In this document: positions 52,896 through 60,781 of the stretch, piece after piece
How the letters are laid out: each line of letters begins with the position of its first letter
Position numbering within the stretch: position 1 is the first letter of the stretch
Origin: Actinobacteria bacterium IMCC26077
GTDB lineage: Bacteria > Actinomycetota > Actinomycetes > Nanopelagicales > Nanopelagicaceae
DNA: 64,000 nt
Assembly: GCA_002284915.1 (NCBI GenBank)
Contig: CP015606.1
Coordinates: 1,302,001 to 1,366,000, forward strand
Direction of reading: 5' to 3'
The notes under the pieces: model-generated
Told to the model about the DNA's origin: nothing
Databases searched by the model: none
Seen by the model: only the letters and a program-made list of their open reading frames with translations
Program-made: the position numbers and the translations under genes

Positions 52896-53792
52896 ATGGC
52901 TGGCGCTCCAGTGAAGAAGGAACCTTTCTATAAGGCTCTCCCATGGCTCAGCGGCACCATCGTTCTGATTGTTGGCTTTGTCCTCTGGCCAACTCTTGAA
53001 CTCTTCCTCATGTCTATCCGGAGTATCGACATCTCCGGCGTAATTGAAGGATGGGCCGGACTTGAGAATTACCGAGCGCTCATCGCCAATATCGATTTGC
53101 CGGCGGTTTTACGCCGAACAGTAGTGTGGCTCGTTGTCGTCGTGGGAATGACATTGGCAATCTCGCTCCCACTAGCTCAGCTCATGAACGCAAAATTCCG
53201 GGGACAGAAGTTCCTGCGCTACTCGATCATCATTCCCTGGGCAGCATCGCTGGTCATCACCGCAACATCATTTAAGTGGATCCTCGATCCCTATTACGGA
53301 ATGATGAATCTCATCCTGAAGGATTTAGGTATCATCAAAGAGGATGTCGATTTATTAGGAAATCCCTCGACATCATTTATCGTGCTCCTAGTCGTTGCGA
53401 TATTCGTCTCGCTCCCCTTCACTAGCTATGTACTTCTCGCCGGATTGCAATCAATCCCTGGTGAGGTGCTCGAGGCTGCCAAAGTTGACGGCGCTGGCGC
53501 ATGGAAGGGCTACTGGACGATCATTTTCCCATTGTTGCGCCCCGCATTCCTCGTTGCCGCGGTCATTAACGCGGTATATGTCTTTAATTCATTCCCGATT
53601 ATCTGGGTGATGACGCAAGGTGGGCCAGGTTACGAAACCGATACCACCACGACCTTCTCTTACAAAGTTGCTTTCCGTGACCAAGATATCGGCCAGTCGG
53701 CGGCCCTTGCCGTTGGAAACTTCATAGTGATCTTCATCTTCATCATGCTCTTCTTGAGATTATCGAAATGGCGAGAGGCGGATCAATCATGA
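52896..53792 (+). CDS. Sugar ABC transporter permease, MalF type
   Basis: This 298-residue permease has six spans and an EAA loop VLEAAKVDGAGAWKGYWTI. I use ATG 52896; a frame from 52851 would begin inside the hairpin arm. It overlaps the MalG-type gene by ATGA. Confidence 0.91.
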   Translation: MAGAPVKKEPFYKALPWLSGTIVLIVGFVLWPTLELFLMSIRSIDISGVIEGWAGLENYRALIANIDLPAVLRRTVVWLVVVVGMTLAISLPLAQLMNAKFRGQKFLRYSIIIPWAASLVITATSFKWILDPYYGMMNLILKDLGIIKEDVDLLGNPSTSFIVLLVVAIFVSLPFTSYVLLAGLQSIPGEVLEAAKVDGAGAWKGYWTIIFPLLRPAFLVAAVINAVYVFNSFPIIWVMTQGGPGYETDTTTTFSYKVAFRDQDIGQSAALAVGNFIVIFIFIMLFLRLSKWREADQS

Positions 53793-54634
53793 GCGTGCCC
53801 GCAATAATCGTCAAACGACGAATCAAAGGTCTAATTCTCTCAATCGTTGGCTTCGCAACGGCTTTCCTCTTTCTCTTTCCTTATGTGACGATGTTTAGCA
53901 CCGCCCTAAAACCTAAGGGCGACATCACCGATATTCCTCCGACTTACCTGCCTCAGCATTGGATCTGGAGCAATTTCGTCAAAGTCTTCACCGAGATTGA
54001 ATTCGGCACATACATGAAGAACACCATCATCATCGCGCTAGCGACGATGGTCATTGGTTTGATTGCATCCATCCCTGCCGGCTACTACGTCGCCCGCCAC
54101 TACTTCCGCGGTCGAACTCTCTTCCTTCTTGTCGTACTTGTCACACAAATGTTTTCACCTACCACTTTGCTTATCGGTATCTATCGAGAGATGTCAGTCC
54201 TCAACCTTGTTAACACTTATAAAGGGTTGATTCTGGTTAATGCCGCATTCAACTTGGCATTTGCCGTCTGGATTCTCTCCAGCTTCTTCCGCTCCATTCC
54301 AAAAGAGATCGAAGAGGCGGCTCAAATTGATGGATGTAGCAAATTCCAAGCATTCCGGAAGGTCGCTCTCCCTCTAGCGCTGCCAGGCATCGTGACAACA
54401 GCTATCTTCATCTTTATTGCTGCCTGGAACGAATTCGTCGTCGCCTATACCCTCGCAAGCCAGCCAGCGAAACAGCCCTTCTCAGTTGGCCTCTCGCTCC
54501 TTACGGGCTACTACGAAGTGAAGTGGAATTACCTCTTCGCCGGATCTTTGATCGCCATCATTCCCGTTATTCTCCTCTTCATCTTCATCGAGAAATATCT
54601 CGTCAGCGGACTTACTGCCGGTAGCGTGAAGTAA
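53789..54634 (+). CDS. Sugar ABC transporter permease, MalG type
   Basis: This 281-residue permease has six spans, the EAA loop IEEAAQIDGCSKFQAFRKV..PLALPG and the terminal KYLVSGLTAGSVK. ATG 53789 overlaps the upstream TGA. The next gene starts two bases after the stop, so it is on the same transcript. No ATPase is encoded here. Confidence 0.92.
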   Translation: MSVPAIIVKRRIKGLILSIVGFATAFLFLFPYVTMFSTALKPKGDITDIPPTYLPQHWIWSNFVKVFTEIEFGTYMKNTIIIALATMVIGLIASIPAGYYVARHYFRGRTLFLLVVLVTQMFSPTTLLIGIYREMSVLNLVNTYKGLILVNAAFNLAFAVWILSSFFRSIPKEIEEAAQIDGCSKFQAFRKVALPLALPGIVTTAIFIFIAAWNEFVVAYTLASQPAKQPFSVGLSLLTGYYEVKWNYLFAGSLIAIIPVILLFIFIEKYLVSGLTAGSVK

Positions 54635-54636
54635 CG

Positions 54637-55824
54637 ATGGGGCGTCACAACGCCTTTACCTTTCCCTTTACCTTCTTTCGTCAACCCGCTTCAGTAGTGA
54701 TTCCTGAGCTACAAGAGATTGGTTTCACCGGGATAAATTTGGCCCTTAACTACCATGCAAGTAGAGATTTCCTGCTTCGCCAAGGTCCAGCCCTTGAGTA
54801 CCTCGCTGATGGATTCCATTACTACCAACCTAATCTCGCTCACTACCCAAATGGCGCGATTACACCTAATGCCAAAGATGCTTTGGTCGACGACAAAATG
54901 GTAAATGGCGTTCTCGAAGTCGCTAAGGCGCAGGGTTTTGAGCTCAATGCATGGGCAGTCTTCATGCATAACTCAGCGCTCGGCTATCAACATCCACATC
55001 TGACTGTGACCAACTGCTTTGGCAATCGATTTCTCTCCGAACTCTGTCCGAGCGCTCCGCAAATCGCTGGGTATATCGCCGGACTAAGCGCCGATCTCTG
55101 CAATCGAAGCATCTCGTGCATCGCGATTGAATCGCTCCACTTCCATGGCGCCCATCATGGCGAACACCACGAACGATTCTTCTTGGAGATGAGCGAGATA
55201 ACCTCGTTCTTGTTTGCGCTCTGCTTCTGTCCATCCTGTATCGAGAATTTCTCTGGTGATGGTCAGGCGCTTAAAGCCCGTGTGGCTGGCGTTCTGCAGC
55301 CCTTCCTTCAAGATTCCGATCCTTGGCTAGGTCTTGCCCTGACAAAAGCAAACTTGGCCACCATTGTGGGCGATGCGATTCTTGACTATCTATCTGCCCG
55401 CGAGCAGACCGTTGCCCAGCGATACCGGGAAGTGGGCCAGATCGCAGCCAGCTACGGAGTTCGTACGAAGTTTGTGGATCAAGCACCGTTGATCGCTGGC
55501 TCTGGTAGCGCTCCCCTTGATCAAAGTTGGCAGGTAGGGATCGACAACTCCCTCATCGACGAGATCGTCGATATCTATGAACCGCTGATCTATCGAGATA
55601 GCCCCGCTCAAGTCGGTGAGATTGGCAGCCATTATCGAAGCGAGCTCCAGAGCGAAATCACGGCGATTTTGCGCCCGACATTTCCCGATAATCGATCAGA
55701 AGAATCACTACTAGCTAAGGTTGCAGCGCTTCGCGAACATTCAATCGTTGATATCGATTTCTATCTGCTCGATGCGATGCGTCCTCGAGATTTACAGTGG
55801 ATTTCGCGGGCGATTACTTCTTGA
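54637..55824 (+). CDS. Unknown TIM-barrel-like protein with CxCxxC motif, glycosidase-like
   Basis: This 395-residue cytoplasmic protein follows the permease by two bases. The N-terminus FTFPFTFFRQPASVVIPELQEIGFTGINLAL looks like the first strand and helix of a barrel of the GH-A/hypothetical glycosidase type. Motifs include LNAWAVFMHN (105-112), ELCPS (near 135), AIESLHFHGAHHGEHHE with E165, and CFCPSC (196-201). Cys and His could bind a metal. In glycosidase-like proteins of this kind, E165 would be acid-base. It may act on the imported sugar; no family can be named. It overlaps the convergent SDR gene by 11 bases. Confidence 0.72.
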   Translation: MGRHNAFTFPFTFFRQPASVVIPELQEIGFTGINLALNYHASRDFLLRQGPALEYLADGFHYYQPNLAHYPNGAITPNAKDALVDDKMVNGVLEVAKAQGFELNAWAVFMHNSALGYQHPHLTVTNCFGNRFLSELCPSAPQIAGYIAGLSADLCNRSISCIAIESLHFHGAHHGEHHERFFLEMSEITSFLFALCFCPSCIENFSGDGQALKARVAGVLQPFLQDSDPWLGLALTKANLATIVGDAILDYLSAREQTVAQRYREVGQIAASYGVRTKFVDQAPLIAGSGSAPLDQSWQVGIDNSLIDEIVDIYEPLIYRDSPAQVGEIGSHYRSELQSEITAILRPTFPDNRSEESLLAKVAALREHSIVDIDFYLLDAMRPRDLQWISRAITS

Positions 55825-56587
55825 TCCATGGAATACGTTTCGGCGTGAAGCCACCGTCTATCGTCAAGATTTCCCCCGTGATGTAGCTAGCATCATCAGA
55901 GAGTAAGAACTTCACTCCGCGAGCTATCTCATCAGGCTCACCAAAGCGATTCATGGCATGCATTCCTTGGATCGAAGGATCGAGAAAGCCATTCTTTGTC
56001 GCATTGACCACCAACGGAGTGTTGATATATCCAGGAGCGATGGCATTGATGCGGATCCCAAACTCAGCCCACTCCACGGCAAGGGTGCGGGTGATTGCAT
56101 CGATTCCAGATTTTGCTACCGAATATGGAAGCCGTCTTGGCCAACCGAAGTTGTGGGCTAATGATGAGAAGTTCACGAAGGCCCCAGGTTTGCCGCCCTT
56201 AATCAAGTATCTTGCAACCGCTTGATTCATGAAAAAGTGGCCATCGAGATGGACATCAAGAACTTCACGCCATTGCTCTGGCGTCATATCAATGCTCGCA
56301 TGGTTGGTGCTATTTCCCGCGCAGCAGACCAATCCTGAAATATCGCCTGCCCAGGCGTGCGTCTTCTCGACGACCGCTGCCGCTCCAGGCGCGGTAGTGA
56401 TAATCGACTCGATAAATAGTGCGCGGCCCGGAAAGCGCTCTGCCAACTCGCCAAAACCGCCCTCGTGTAAGTCGGCTGAAACCACCTTGACCTGGGGCCA
56501 ATCAGTAAGCAACCGCTCTGCCGTTGCCAAGCCAATACCGCTTCCGCCACCAGTGATGATGACGCAGGAATGCTCAGACATAGTCAA
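55814..56587 (-). CDS. SDR family oxidoreductase
   Basis: This 257-residue enzyme has TGGGSGIGLAT, the Asp of VSADLHE (NAD), CAGNSTNHA, NFSSLAHNFG and YSVAK. It is the last gene of the operon that starts at 62521, five bases after the RidA stop. The start is ATG 56587 or 56581. It may oxidise a sugar or hydroxy acid. Confidence 0.85.
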   Translation of the reverse strand: MTMSEHSCVIITGGGSGIGLATAERLLTDWPQVKVVSADLHEGGFGELAERFPGRALFIESIITTAPGAAAVVEKTHAWAGDISGLVCCAGNSTNHASIDMTPEQWREVLDVHLDGHFFMNQAVARYLIKGGKPGAFVNFSSLAHNFGWPRRLPYSVAKSGIDAITRTLAVEWAEFGIRINAIAPGYINTPLVVNATKNGFLDPSIQGMHAMNRFGEPDEIARGVKFLLSDDASYITGEILTIDGGFTPKRIPWIKK

Positions 56588-56592
56588 CGCTC

Positions 56593-56979
56593 CTATTCAA
56601 CCCAGAGCGTAGCTTCGACTTCTACGCATAACTCCGGAAGCATCAGTCGACTGGCCTCAACAAAGGAACAGGCGGGCAAGATATTGGCGAAGAACTCACC
56701 ATGGGCTTTGGCAACTCCTGGCCAATCTTCGATGTTGGTAAGAAAGACTCGAGTACGAATCGTGTTCTCGTAAGTTGCACCCAGTTCCTTCACCGCTTTT
56801 TCGATTTCGGTGAGGATGTATTTCATCTGCCCGTAAGCGTCATGCGGGAACATCACTTGTCCATCGCGCGTCGTTGCGCTCGTGCCACTTACCTCGATGA
56901 GATTCCCCATTCGAACGGCGCGGGAGTAGCCAACAATCGGCGCCCATGGGCGATTTCCATCAACGCGACCAACTTCCAT
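56593..56979 (-). CDS. RidA family protein lacking the catalytic Arg
   Basis: This 128-residue RidA/YjgF fold protein shows VGYSRAVRMGNLIEVSGT and EIEKAVKELGATYENTIRTRVFLTN. At the site where RidA enamine/imine deaminases have Arg in PxR, this protein has PAC (C104). Subfamilies without the Arg lack deaminase activity. I chose ATG 56979, ten bases after GAAAGGG; TTG 56988 is too close. It sits between the amidohydrolase and SDR genes. Confidence 0.85.
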   Translation of the reverse strand: MEVGRVDGNRPWAPIVGYSRAVRMGNLIEVSGTSATTRDGQVMFPHDAYGQMKYILTEIEKAVKELGATYENTIRTRVFLTNIEDWPGVAKAHGEFFANILPACSFVEASRLMLPELCVEVEATLWVE

Positions 56980-57004
56980 CGGACTCAATCCCTTTCACTT
57001 TTTT

Positions 57005-58588
57005 TTAGGCGAGACGAACTGCTTGTCCCGGAAGGCTAGCTGTTCGCTTGCCATCCCACAATGTTGATATTCCGTCTATCCAAACGTGGACAAAGCCTGC
57101 AGCTGGAAGACGAGGGTCTTCGTATGTTGAACGATCGAGCACTGACTCGCGATGAAGTAAGACTAGATCTGCGCGGTAGCCACTCTTTACTAAACCGCGA
57201 TCCTTCAACTTCAATCGTGCGGCTGGACGTCCAGTCATCCGCGCAACGGCGCCTTCGAAGGTGAGTACGTGTTCGTCTCTGCCATACACACCTAAATACC
57301 GAGCGAATGTGCCAAAACCACGTGGATGTGGCCGGTTACCGACCAAGATGCCATCGCTACCCACCATATGTTTTGGATGCTGCATGATGGCGCGCACATT
57401 TGGCTCATGGCCACCGTGTAGCACTGCCGAGACCTTGTAATTCTCTGCATCAAGGAAATCAAGATAGAACTCAATAGGTTCTTTACCAGCTCGCTTCGCT
57501 GCCTCATCAAAGCGCATGCCCACAAATTCAGTTGCCTTCTCAACCCCGGCAATGACGATAGTTTCGAAGTTGAGTGTATTGCCATGAGCTCCATCGGAAC
57601 CGGTCACCATCAACTCATGAATTACCCGCTTACGGATCTCAGGTTCACGCAAACGTGCTCGCATGTTCTCGATACCGCCAGCCTGGACCCACGATGGCAA
57701 AAGCGCATGGAGGTAAGTCATTCCGGCAAGGTATGGATAGGTATCTAAGGTGATATCGACGCCGCGCCGAGCGCCATCAGCGATGAGATCAAAGAGTAGC
57801 TCTGTTCGACCATGGAATTGTGGCGAGCTCATATGGCAATGAGTCAGATGGAGCGCTGCGCCAGATTCTTCTGCGATGTGAATACAGTCGCCCACGGCAG
57901 TTAAGAAATCTCGTCCATAGTTACGATGGTGCGGCGCGTAGAAGCCCCCGAATTTGGCAACCACTGAATTAAGCGCAATCAACTCGTTGTCATCGGCATA
58001 CATCGCTGGGGTGTAAGTCAATCCAGCAGAGAGCCCAACGGCCCCCTCGCGCATACCTTGTTCCACGATCGCTTTCATCGCGGTTAACTCCTCTGGAGTT
58101 GCAATTCCAGGTTCGCTTCCCTTGACCAACATCCGCACATTTCCATGTGGAATCAAGAATGCGACATTGACCGGAGCGCCACGGTCGATATAACCCAAAT
58201 AATCAGCGACTGATTTAAAGCGCCAATCAATACTCGCTGCATCGCCATTCCAGCCATAGAGCTGTTCTCGAATCTCATGTTGAGTAGCTTCAGTTGTTGG
58301 GGCGTAGCTCAGACCGTCTTGCCCAACTACCTCAAGGGTCACCCCTTGTGTCACCTTTGCTAGATGATCGGGGTCAGCCAATACTGCCAAGTCGGAGTGG
58401 GCATGCATATCGATGAAGCCAGGGGTGATTGTTAACTCGGAACCATCGATAACTTTCCCACGCTCATCGCCTTTAAGAACGTCCCCGACCGTGGCGATGA
58501 CACCATCAATGACCTGAACATCAGCCTTGAAAGCGGCACGCTCGCTTCCATCGATGACGCTACCCCCGCGAATGAGAAAAGTGCTCAA
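57005..58588 (-). CDS. D-aminoacylase-like amidohydrolase
   Basis: This 527-residue enzyme belongs to the N-acyl-D-amino-acid deacylase group of amidohydrolases. Metal residues are H62/H64 (IDMHAHSD), HH of APHHRNYG, HLTHCH, and GSDGILVGN near 390. The residue that bridges the metals in D-aminoacylases (Cys in GNCG) is Asp here (GQDG, D91). Start is TTG 58588, which overlaps the SDR stop as TTGA and has AAGGA upstream. It probably removes an acyl group from a D-amino acid or an amino sugar acid. Confidence 0.83.
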   Translation of the reverse strand: MSTFLIRGGSVIDGSERAAFKADVQVIDGVIATVGDVLKGDERGKVIDGSELTITPGFIDMHAHSDLAVLADPDHLAKVTQGVTLEVVGQDGLSYAPTTEATQHEIREQLYGWNGDAASIDWRFKSVADYLGYIDRGAPVNVAFLIPHGNVRMLVKGSEPGIATPEELTAMKAIVEQGMREGAVGLSAGLTYTPAMYADDNELIALNSVVAKFGGFYAPHHRNYGRDFLTAVGDCIHIAEESGAALHLTHCHMSSPQFHGRTELLFDLIADGARRGVDITLDTYPYLAGMTYLHALLPSWVQAGGIENMRARLREPEIRKRVIHELMVTGSDGAHGNTLNFETIVIAGVEKATEFVGMRFDEAAKRAGKEPIEFYLDFLDAENYKVSAVLHGGHEPNVRAIMQHPKHMVGSDGILVGNRPHPRGFGTFARYLGVYGRDEHVLTFEGAVARMTGRPAARLKLKDRGLVKSGYRADLVLLHRESVLDRSTYEDPRLPAAGFVHVWIDGISTLWDGKRTASLPGQAVRLA

Positions 58589-59376
58589 GGCTTACGTCCT
58601 TCAATGGTGTTGAACATTGGCGTGTAACCAGCGAGTAATCCACCATCCACGACTAATTCGGCGCCAGAGATCCATTCGCTCCGATCGGAGATGAGGAAGA
58701 GGACCATTTCGGTAATATCTTTGGGAGTACCAACGCGGCCCATCGGGTACCAGGGTTTGAGATCTTCGAAAACTTGAGGGTTTGCCTTTGCTCGTTCAAT
58801 CCAAGCTTCGGTAGCAATTGTTCCGGGGACAACCGTGTTACATCGGATTCCATACTCCCCATAACGCACTGCGATAGAACGAGTCAATTGATGCACGCCA
58901 GCTTTTGCTACCGAGTAAGCATCGCTACCAAACATCCCCTTCGCGTTTACGGTTCCAATATTGATGATGTTTCCCCGTTTACGAGACATGAACATCGGCA
59001 AGACCTCTTTGACGCAGAGAAAGGTTCCAGTCAGCGTGATTTTCAGCGAGTTATTCCATGATTCGAGCGAAGTCTCGTGGAGCGCTTCAGCTTCATGAAC
59101 CATCGCGTTATTGACGAGCACATCTATTTCGCCGATATCTTGCGCGATTTTCTTGAAAGTCGCTTTCACTGCCTGTTCGTCGCCGAGATCCAATTGATAA
59201 CCGTAAGCTTTTCCACCTTTTTCATGGATATCACTAAGAGTCTTAGCCAGTGTGTTCGGGTCGATTTCAATCAGCGCAACGGTTGCGCCATCTGCACACG
59301 CTCGCAGGGCCATCTCGCGTCCAATGCCACGTCCAGCACCAGTGATGACGACTTTCTTGCCAGTAATATCACTCAC
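58585..59376 (-). CDS. SDR family oxidoreductase
   Basis: This 263-residue enzyme has TGAGRGIGREM, LIEIDPN with an acidic NAD-type residue, NNAMVHEAE, active Ser replaced by Thr in INIGTVNAKG, and YSVAK. The usual Ser of the triad is thus Thr or absent, which may alter activity. Start is GTG 59376 after GAGGAG. It lies between the RidA and amidohydrolase genes. Confidence 0.83.
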   Translation of the reverse strand: MSDITGKKVVITGAGRGIGREMALRACADGATVALIEIDPNTLAKTLSDIHEKGGKAYGYQLDLGDEQAVKATFKKIAQDIGEIDVLVNNAMVHEAEALHETSLESWNNSLKITLTGTFLCVKEVLPMFMSRKRGNIINIGTVNAKGMFGSDAYSVAKAGVHQLTRSIAVRYGEYGIRCNTVVPGTIATEAWIERAKANPQVFEDLKPWYPMGRVGTPKDITEMVLFLISDRSEWISGAELVVDGGLLAGYTPMFNTIEGRKP

Positions 59377-59402
59377 GTTCTCTCCTCTTTTTTAAGACTT
59401 GC

Positions 59403-59789
59403 CTACAACGCTACGACGAAATCGATTTCGACCAAGATATTTGCCAAGTCGGATCCAACGGTGGTCCGTACCGGAAATGGCGCTGAGAAAAACTCTTGGT
59501 AGACCTTGTTATAGGCAGCAAAATCTCGGTTGACGTGTTGGAGATGGGCGGTCACTTTAACAACTTGATCGAGTGTGGCTCCCTTTTCCGCCAAGATTGC
59601 CTGAAGATTCCTGAGCACCTGTCGCGTCTGCTCTTCGATTCCTTCAACTTCGACTTTGTTGGTAACCGGGTCAGCTGGTCCCATACCGCAGGTGTAGAGA
59701 AATCCGTGAGCCACCACACCATGGGAGTACGCCCCTCCGGGATTCGGCGCTTTACTTGAGAAGTAGTGCTCAATCTTTGGCTTGGACAT
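59403..59789 (-). CDS. RidA family protein with catalytic Arg
   Basis: This 128-residue RidA-fold protein shows GGAYSHGVVAHGFLYTCG and PFPVRTTVGSDL, with R108 at the catalytic site. It should hydrolyse reactive imines or enamines in the cytoplasm. A second RidA in the same operon (56593) lacks this Arg. AAGGAG precedes the ATG. Confidence 0.88.
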   Translation of the reverse strand: MSKPKIEHYFSSKAPNPGGAYSHGVVAHGFLYTCGMGPADPVTNKVEVEGIEEQTRQVLRNLQAILAEKGATLDQVVKVTAHLQHVNRDFAAYNKVYQEFFSAPFPVRTTVGSDLANILVEIDFVVAL

Positions 59790-59808
59790 ATCTCTTTCTC
59801 CTTAACTC

Positions 59809-60777
59809 TTAGTTCACGCGTTCGAGTGGATGTTCAGTATCGATGATCCGGATTGTTCGAGATTTACTTCGCATCACAATCGACTGGCTTCGCATACCTG
59901 AGGTCGTGTATCGAACCCCTTTAAGGAGCTCACCATCGGTGATGCCTGTGGCGGCAAAGAAATGATCGTCGCCTGAGACCAAATCGTTGGTTCGATAGAC
60001 CTGATTGAGATCAAATCCCGCGTTTGCTGCAGCCTCTCGTTCTTGTTCGGAACGTGGATGGAGCTTTCCTTGGATCTCACCGCCCATGCACTTCATTGCA
60101 CATGCCGCGATGATGCCCTCAGGTGTTCCACCGATACCCATCAACACATCAACTCCTGTATCAGGTCGCGCAGCCATTACCGCGCCAGCGACATCGCCAT
60201 CGGTGATGAACTTGATTCGTGCGCCAGCGGCTCGCACCTCAGCGGAGAGTTGATCATGGCGCGGTCGATCGAGCATGACAACAGTCAGCGCACTTACCGA
60301 GACCTTCTTCGCTGCTGCGATAGCGCGTAGGTTCTCGCCGGTGCCCTTGTTGATGTCAATGACACCAGCAGCTTCAGGTCCAACAACCAATTTATTCATA
60401 TAGAAGACTGCTGATGGATCAAACATCGAATTTCGTGGCGCCACTGCGATGACGCTGATTGCATTGTTCATCCCTTTGGCGGTCAGTGTGGTGCCATCGA
60501 TTGGATCGACTGCGACATCGCAGGAAGGTCCGGTGCCATCGCCTACCTGCTCGCCATTAAAGAGCATGGGCGCCTCATCCTTCTCGCCCTCTCCGATGAC
60601 AACCACGCCATTCATCGAGACCGATGAGATCATCCTTCGCATCGCATCAACGGCGGCTTTATCAGCAAGATTCTTCTCGCCCATACCAATCCAGCGCGAA
60701 GCCGCGATGGCAGCAGTCTCGGTGACGCGAACCAACTCCAGTGCGAGATTTCGCGAGGAGATTGGTGAATTACTCAT
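59809..60777 (-). CDS. glpX: Fructose-1,6-bisphosphatase, class II (GlpX)
   Basis: This 322-residue enzyme has the GlpX set: [31 protein letters not shown], and [12 protein letters not shown] for metal binding. It makes fructose-6-phosphate in gluconeogenesis. I use ATG 60777, four bases after the dehydratase stop; TTG 60801 would overlap that gene. Position within an operon for sugar-acid use suggests it serves growth on pyruvate-yielding substrates. Confidence 0.93.
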   Translation of the reverse strand: MSNSPISSRNLALELVRVTETAAIAASRWIGMGEKNLADKAAVDAMRRMISSVSMNGVVVIGEGEKDEAPMLFNGEQVGDGTGPSCDVAVDPIDGTTLTAKGMNNAISVIAVAPRNSMFDPSAVFYMNKLVVGPEAAGVIDINKGTGENLRAIAAAKKVSVSALTVVMLDRPRHDQLSAEVRAAGARIKFITDGDVAGAVMAARPDTGVDVLMGIGGTPEGIIAACAMKCMGGEIQGKLHPRSEQEREAAANAGFDLNQVYRTNDLVSGDDHFFAATGITDGELLKGVRYTTSGMRSQSIVMRSKSRTIRIIDTEHPLERVN

Positions 60778-60781
60778 AGAA

